Both the position numbers and the translations under genes were made by a program. Shown here piece after piece: positions 54,105 to 58,791 of a stretch of 58,791 bases of DNA (positions are counted from its first letter, which is position 1; every line of letters begins with the position of its first letter). Origin of the DNA: Litorivicinus sp. (GTDB taxonomy: Bacteria > Pseudomonadota > Gammaproteobacteria > Pseudomonadales > Litorivicinaceae); assembly GCA_009886945.1 (NCBI GenBank), contig QXYM01000028.1, positions 1-58,791 on the forward strand. The letters are read 5' to 3'. The notes beneath the pieces were generated by a model, which saw only the letters and a program-made list of their open reading frames with translations, ran no database searches and had not been told where the DNA came from.

Positions 54105-54575
54105 ATGCAACTCTCTGACATTATTACCCCCAGCCGGGTCGTTTCGAGCCTCGAAGGCGCGAGCAAAAAACGTGTTTTAGAACTCACCGCGGAGTTCATT
54201 GCCGACGAGAGTCAAATGGACTCCGAGGATGTCTATCAAGGTCTGATTGATCGAGAGCGACTCGGTTCAACCGGAATCGGGTATGGGGTTGCCATCCCTC
54301 ACTGCCGATTGTCTTGTCTGAATGATGACGAGACCCGAGGCTATTTAATTCAGTTGAATCAGGGAATTGATTTCGACGCGATTGATGGCCAACCCGTTGA
54401 ATTACTGTTCGTCCTACTGGTTCCTGAATCAACCAACCAAGTGCATCTGAATTTACTCGCCCAGCTTGCCGACTGCTTTTCTAACGATCAATTTCGACAT
54501 GATCTGCAAATGGCCACCGATGCCAGCGAACTTTACGCCATTGCTTGCCAAGCGTTTAAGACGGCTGCTGCCTAA
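54105..54575 (+). CDS. ptsN: PTS IIA-Ntr regulatory protein PtsN
   Basis: MQLSDIITPSRVVSSLEGASKKRVLELTAEFIA; GIGYGVAIPHCRL active-site His. Confidence 0.95.
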   Translation: MQLSDIITPSRVVSSLEGASKKRVLELTAEFIADESQMDSEDVYQGLIDRERLGSTGIGYGVAIPHCRLSCLNDDETRGYLIQLNQGIDFDAIDGQPVELLFVLLVPESTNQVHLNLLAQLADCFSNDQFRHDLQMATDASELYAIACQAFKTAAA

Positions 54576-55438
54576 TGCATCTACTGATCGTTTCAGGTCG
54601 ATCTGGGGCGGGAAAGTCATCCGCGCTAGGCGCCCTGGAAGATCTGAATTTCTATTGCATTGATAACCAGCCCGTCGCCTTAATCCAACAGACAGTCAGT
54701 ACCCTACTCACTGTTTCTCCAGGCCGAAATCTCGCTGTTTCCATTGATATTCGAACACTTGGACAACCTGCGGATGTTCCTGCGTTAGTGCAATCATTGA
54801 AGAGCGAAGTCAGCCGACTCGATGTGGTCTTTATTGATGCAACTGACGAGTCTTTGGCGCGGCGTTTTAGCGAAACACGACGACTGCATCCATTATCCAC
54901 AGGTATCGATCGCACGCATCTGTCTGATGCCTTGCGACGCGAAAGCCAGCAGCTCGAGCCGATACAAGCCATTGCGACCTATAAAATCGATAGTTCGGGA
55001 CTGTCGATTCATACGCTACGCAGTCAAATCCGAGAGTTAGTTGCTGGTGAAACAGCGACGCAACTCATCTTGAAACTGCAATCCTTTGGCTTTAAGCGTG
55101 GGGTGCCGATGGATTCTGATACTGTGTTTGATGCCAGATCGCTTCCGAATCCACACTGGGAAGCAGAACTTCGACCCTTGACGGGACGCGACCAACCCAT
55201 CAAAGACTATCTGAACCAGTTCCCTGAAACGACTGAGCTTCTCGATGAAATCGAAGCGCACGTGAGACGCTGGGTCCCTCGTCATGCCGAATCTGGCCGC
55301 CAATATTTTACGCTCTCAATCGGTTGCACCGGCGGTCAACACCGAAGCGTCTATCTCACCGAAGCTCTGAATCAACGGTTAAGTGATCTCGAACTTGATA
55401 GGCAGGTTGTGCATCGCGAGCTATCATCGAACCAATAG
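54575..55438 (+). CDS. rapZ: RNase adapter protein RapZ
   Basis: Walker A VSGRSGAGKSSALGALEDLNFYCIDNQP; C-terminal FTLSIGCTGGQHRSVYL. Confidence 0.96.
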   Translation: MHLLIVSGRSGAGKSSALGALEDLNFYCIDNQPVALIQQTVSTLLTVSPGRNLAVSIDIRTLGQPADVPALVQSLKSEVSRLDVVFIDATDESLARRFSETRRLHPLSTGIDRTHLSDALRRESQQLEPIQAIATYKIDSSGLSIHTLRSQIRELVAGETATQLILKLQSFGFKRGVPMDSDTVFDARSLPNPHWEAELRPLTGRDQPIKDYLNQFPETTELLDEIEAHVRRWVPRHAESGRQYFTLSIGCTGGQHRSVYLTEALNQRLSDLELDRQVVHRELSSNQ

Positions 55439-55452
55439 AGGATATCTCCACG

Positions 55453-55731
55453 ATGATTACCACGCCGGTCACAGTCAGAAACTTGTTGGGCTTACATGCT
55501 CGAGCAGCCAATGTCCTCGCTCAAGAGGCCTCTCTATTTTCGTCAGTTGTGGAACTCGAAGATCCAAGCAGTCAACGGAAAGTCGATGCCAAAAGCATTA
55601 TGCAGCTATTGATGATGGCGGCAGGACAAGGTAGCGAGCTGATATTACATATCTCCGGAGATGACCAAGACCAAGCGAATGCCGCACTGAAGGCTCTGTT
55701 TGATGACGGCTTTGGGGAACCCTGCGGATGA
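55453..55731 (+). CDS. ptsO: Phosphocarrier protein NPr (HPr-like)
   Basis: VTVRNLLGLHARAANVLAQEA (His15 motif); KVDAKSIMQLLMMAAGQGSEL. Confidence 0.95.
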   Translation: MITTPVTVRNLLGLHARAANVLAQEASLFSSVVELEDPSSQRKVDAKSIMQLLMMAAGQGSELILHISGDDQDQANAALKALFDDGFGEPCG

Positions 55732-57101
55732 GTGATGCAATCACCGAAATCGCCGTTGAGTCCAACCAAGCCAATCTTGAGCGGATTAACCTTGCGCTAT
55801 CGCAAGGCGCGATCGCGCGTGCCAGACAGCTCATCAATGAAGATCTCGCAGCGCCTGATATCGCGCATCTTTTATCCTCGGTTCCTCCCAAGCAACGGAC
55901 CATCCTCTGGAACTTAGTTGAAGCCGAAGAACTGGCCGCTGACGTACTTGCCTACTTAGGCGAAGAAGAACGTTCAGAAATTGTTGCCCGATTAGAACCC
56001 GAAGAACTCGCCAACCTGATCGAAAGTTTTGAGTTCGATGACAAGGTTGACCTCCTCCAAGAGCTGCCTGAGTCAGTCATTGAAGAAGTCTTGTTATCAA
56101 TGGATTCTCAAGACCGACAGCGCGTCGAAGATGTGTTGTCCTATGACGAAGATTCCGCCGGCGGCTTGATGAATACCGACGTCGTGACCGTGCGTCCGGA
56201 CATCACTGTCGACGTCGTTCTTCGATATATCCGACGGTATCGTGAACTCCCTCCGATGACCGACAACCTTTGGGTCGTGAATCGTCGTGATGAATTCATC
56301 GGGCAGGTCCCCATTTCGAAGATTTTGATTTCTGATCCCAACACCACGATTCGAGAAATCATGCAGACCGAAGTCGAACCCCTGATTGTCTCCACGCATG
56401 AAGATGAAGTGGCTCAGCGTTTTGAGCGATTAGACTTGGTGAGTGCGCCTGTGGTGAACGAATCCGGTAAATTGCTCGGCCGGATTACCATCGATGACGT
56501 GGTCGATGTTATTCGGGCATCGGCAGATCACAGCTTGATGAGTCAAGCGGGTCTTGATGAAGATGAAGATATCTTTGCGCCCTTGGTCAGAACGGTCAAA
56601 CGGCGTTCCGTGTGGCTTGGCATCAATCTCCTGACCGCGTTTTTAGCCTCAGGAGTGATTGGGATGTTTGAAGCCACACTAGAGCAGGTGGTCGCGCTTG
56701 CGATTCTCATGCCGGTGGTTGCATCGATGGGCGGAATCGCTGGTACTCAAGCACTGACCATCGTAATTCGAGGCATGGCGCTTGGTCGCGTGGGGTCAGC
56801 CAATATTCGAGCACTGGTCAGTCGTGAAGTGTTGATCGGCACGGCCAATGGTTTGTTCTGGTCATTGGTTGTGGGATTCGCTGCCTTCCTCTGGTTTGGT
56901 GACTTCACTCTGGGTTATGTGATCGCGCTGGCAATTATTGTGAATTTGATCGTCGCAGCGGTCGTTGGAACCCTATTACCGGGTTATTTGAAGTCGTTGC
57001 AAATCGACCCCGCACTCGCCGGCGGTGTGGTCTTAACAACGGTCACAGATGTCGTGGGTTTCTTCTGCTTCCTCGGCATCGCCACCCTCGTCTATGCCTA
57101 A
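55728..57101 (+). CDS. mgtE: Magnesium transporter MgtE
   Basis: MgtE_N repeats, CBS pair, C-terminal TM domain with LMPVVASMGGIAGTQALTIVIRGMALG. Confidence 0.96.
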   Translation: MSDAITEIAVESNQANLERINLALSQGAIARARQLINEDLAAPDIAHLLSSVPPKQRTILWNLVEAEELAADVLAYLGEEERSEIVARLEPEELANLIESFEFDDKVDLLQELPESVIEEVLLSMDSQDRQRVEDVLSYDEDSAGGLMNTDVVTVRPDITVDVVLRYIRRYRELPPMTDNLWVVNRRDEFIGQVPISKILISDPNTTIREIMQTEVEPLIVSTHEDEVAQRFERLDLVSAPVVNESGKLLGRITIDDVVDVIRASADHSLMSQAGLDEDEDIFAPLVRTVKRRSVWLGINLLTAFLASGVIGMFEATLEQVVALAILMPVVASMGGIAGTQALTIVIRGMALGRVGSANIRALVSREVLIGTANGLFWSLVVGFAAFLWFGDFTLGYVIALAIIVNLIVAAVVGTLLPGYLKSLQIDPALAGGVVLTTVTDVVGFFCFLGIATLVYA

Positions 57102-58445
57102 TTAGCTGCCGGCAACCATCATTTTCTCAAAGAGCATGGAGCCTGTTGCGATTGAGCGACGCAGATCAAGATCAGACCCCACCGCGATCAAATCGTCTCT
57201 CAACATCCGGTCAAGATTCGACGCCACGGTGACTTCATGAACCGGATAGGCGATCTCACCATTTTCCACCCAAAAGCCCGAGGCACCGCGCGAGTAATCG
57301 CCGTTAACCAGGTTCACCCCCTGGCCCATCAACTCAGTCACGATCAAACCACGGCCCATCTGGGCGATCAACGCGTTGAAGTCCTGTTGACCCTGGAAGA
57401 AGAGGTTTCGTACACCGCCAGCATTATGTGTCGTTTGAAGACCAAGTCGGTTGGCAGAATACAAGGACAAGACATAGCTCGATAAGATTCCATCAGTCAC
57501 AAACGCCTGAGACCGAGTTGCCAAACCATCACCATCATAGGCCGAAGAACCCATGGCCCCGGGGATGTGTGGAGTTTCTTCAAGCGTCACCCATTGAGGG
57601 AATACCTGCGTGCCTAAGCGATCCAGCAAATAGCTCGATTGCCGATACAAGGATCCTCCGCTAATCGCACTGACAAAACTCGAGATCAAGCCGGCGGCGG
57701 TTTCTGGGACAAATAGGACTGGCACCTCGGCAGTTTGGCATTTACGGGGATTCAGGCGGGCAACTGTTTTATCGGCGGCTTCTTTGCCCACCGCTTCTGG
57801 AGACAACAACTGGTCTGGACGCCGAGCCTGTGTGTAGGCATAGGAGCGCTCACGACTTTCACCATCTTCAGCCAGTAAAACGCAGCTCAAACCGTGGACA
57901 CTGGTCGGCTGACTGACCAACAGACCTTCTGTGGTCCCATGAATGGAGAGTCCACGTGTCGATGACACCGAACCCCCTTCGGAGTTTGTGATCCGAGGGT
58001 CTGCTTGTCGTCCGCAAGCTTCCACTTCGATCGCCAACGCCAAGGCATCTTTCGCACTGATGTCCCAAGGATGATCTAACTCCAAATTGGGGACATCCCG
58101 AATAATTTGATCCTTCGAGGCAAGCACAGCCGCGGGATCAGGCGCCGTGACGCGAGCGATGGCGAGTGCTGCTTGAAGAGTACTTTCAAGTGCTGCATCC
58201 GAGAGATCTGTGGTGGTGGCTGATCCTCGCGACTCGCCGACAAATACCGTGACTGACAAGGACTGATCTCGCGTCATTTCAAGCTTTTCTGGTGCTCCAA
58301 GTCGTGCTTGAACGTCAAGGCCAACTGATGCGCTTGCACCCACCTCACAACCATCGGCGCCGATTCGCTTGGATCGCTCTAAAATCCGAAGCGTTAATTC
58401 TTCTAGGCGGTTTTTTTCCTGTTGTGGGTTAAACTTCACGGACAT
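57102..58445 (-). CDS. pmbA: Metalloprotease PmbA (TldE)
   Basis: TldD/PmbA family C-terminal motifs GLQTTHNAGGVRNLFFQG and YSRGASGFWVENGEIAYPVHEVTVASNL. Confidence 0.95.
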   Translation of the reverse strand: MSVKFNPQQEKNRLEELTLRILERSKRIGADGCEVGASASVGLDVQARLGAPEKLEMTRDQSLSVTVFVGESRGSATTTDLSDAALESTLQAALAIARVTAPDPAAVLASKDQIIRDVPNLELDHPWDISAKDALALAIEVEACGRQADPRITNSEGGSVSSTRGLSIHGTTEGLLVSQPTSVHGLSCVLLAEDGESRERSYAYTQARRPDQLLSPEAVGKEAADKTVARLNPRKCQTAEVPVLFVPETAAGLISSFVSAISGGSLYRQSSYLLDRLGTQVFPQWVTLEETPHIPGAMGSSAYDGDGLATRSQAFVTDGILSSYVLSLYSANRLGLQTTHNAGGVRNLFFQGQQDFNALIAQMGRGLIVTELMGQGVNLVNGDYSRGASGFWVENGEIAYPVHEVTVASNLDRMLRDDLIAVGSDLDLRRSIATGSMLFEKMMVAGS

Positions 58446-58791
58446 GAATGACAAACGCTCCCTTCAAAATGACGATCTGATCGACGAAGAGCTCTCCAGA
58501 GAGCCGTCGAAAAGTGCAAAAAAACGTGAAATGCTGGCGCTTCAAGCGCTCGGCCAGGCGTTGGCTGCGCTGTCTGACAAGCAATTTCGAAAGATTGAAT
58601 TCCCGGAAGACAAGCTGCGTGAGGCGCTTGAAGCTTACCGTGCCATTCCGGATAAAAAGCATGAAGCCCGACGTCGACAAATGCAGTTTATCGGTAAAGT
58701 CATGCGCGGCGTCGAATCGGAAAGTTTGCAGGCACAGCTGGATGCGATGGAGCACACCGATAACGCCGAAAAGCGGAAACATCACCAAGCC
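58444..58791 (+). CDS. darP: Ribosome biogenesis factor DarP (YjgA), truncated by the window edge
   Basis: MNDKRSLQNDDLIDEELSREPSKSAKKREMLALQALGQALAALSDKQFRKIEFPEDKLREALEAYRAI...EARRRQMQFIGKVMR; divergent from pmbA. Confidence 0.93.
   Translation, partial: MNDKRSLQNDDLIDEELSREPSKSAKKREMLALQALGQALAALSDKQFRKIEFPEDKLREALEAYRAIPDKKHEARRRQMQFIGKVMRGVESESLQAQLDAMEHTDNAEKRKHHQA

Overview
This window is a gammaproteobacterial chromosome segment of about 58.8 kb. It is gene-dense and made almost entirely of conserved housekeeping genes. I see no prophage, transposon, CRISPR array, tRNA, rRNA operon or defence island. In order it contains: a type IV pilus block (pilA truncated at the left edge, then pilB-pilC-pilD) with coaE and yacG; mutT/TenI, argJ, secA and a DUF721/DciA gene; the dcw cell-wall/division cluster on the minus strand (mraZ-rsmH-ftsL-ftsI-murE-murF-mraY-murD-ftsW-murG-murC-ddl-ftsQ-ftsA-ftsZ-lpxC, with no murB); rnpB (RNase P RNA); rsmI, lpoA, diaA, dolP; sspA-sspB; petABC; rplM-rpsI; zapE, a small alpha/beta hydrolase, a zapG-like gene, nif3 and degS; murA-hisG-hisD-hisC; ibaG-mlaB-mlaC-mlaD-mlaE-mlaF; a Ca2+/Na+ antiporter, kdsD-kdsC-lptC-lptA-lptB-rpoN-hpf-ptsN-rapZ-ptsO-mgtE; and pmbA with a truncated darP/yjgA. 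I found no clearly new multi-gene system. The best second-look items are: (i) PilB, PilC and PilD all look N-terminally reduced, with a PilD lacking the Cys-rich methyltransferase domain and a 116-nt out-of-frame pilB/pilC overlap; (ii) a MraZ-box array in the mraZ promoter plus a second, inverted box pair at the rnpB 3' end; (iii) an rnpB promoter embedded in the rsmI stop region; (iv) divergent pmbA/darP start codons overlapping in a CATG; (v) several intragenic or leader palindromes. All calls come from reading motifs and synteny by eye; no database search was run.
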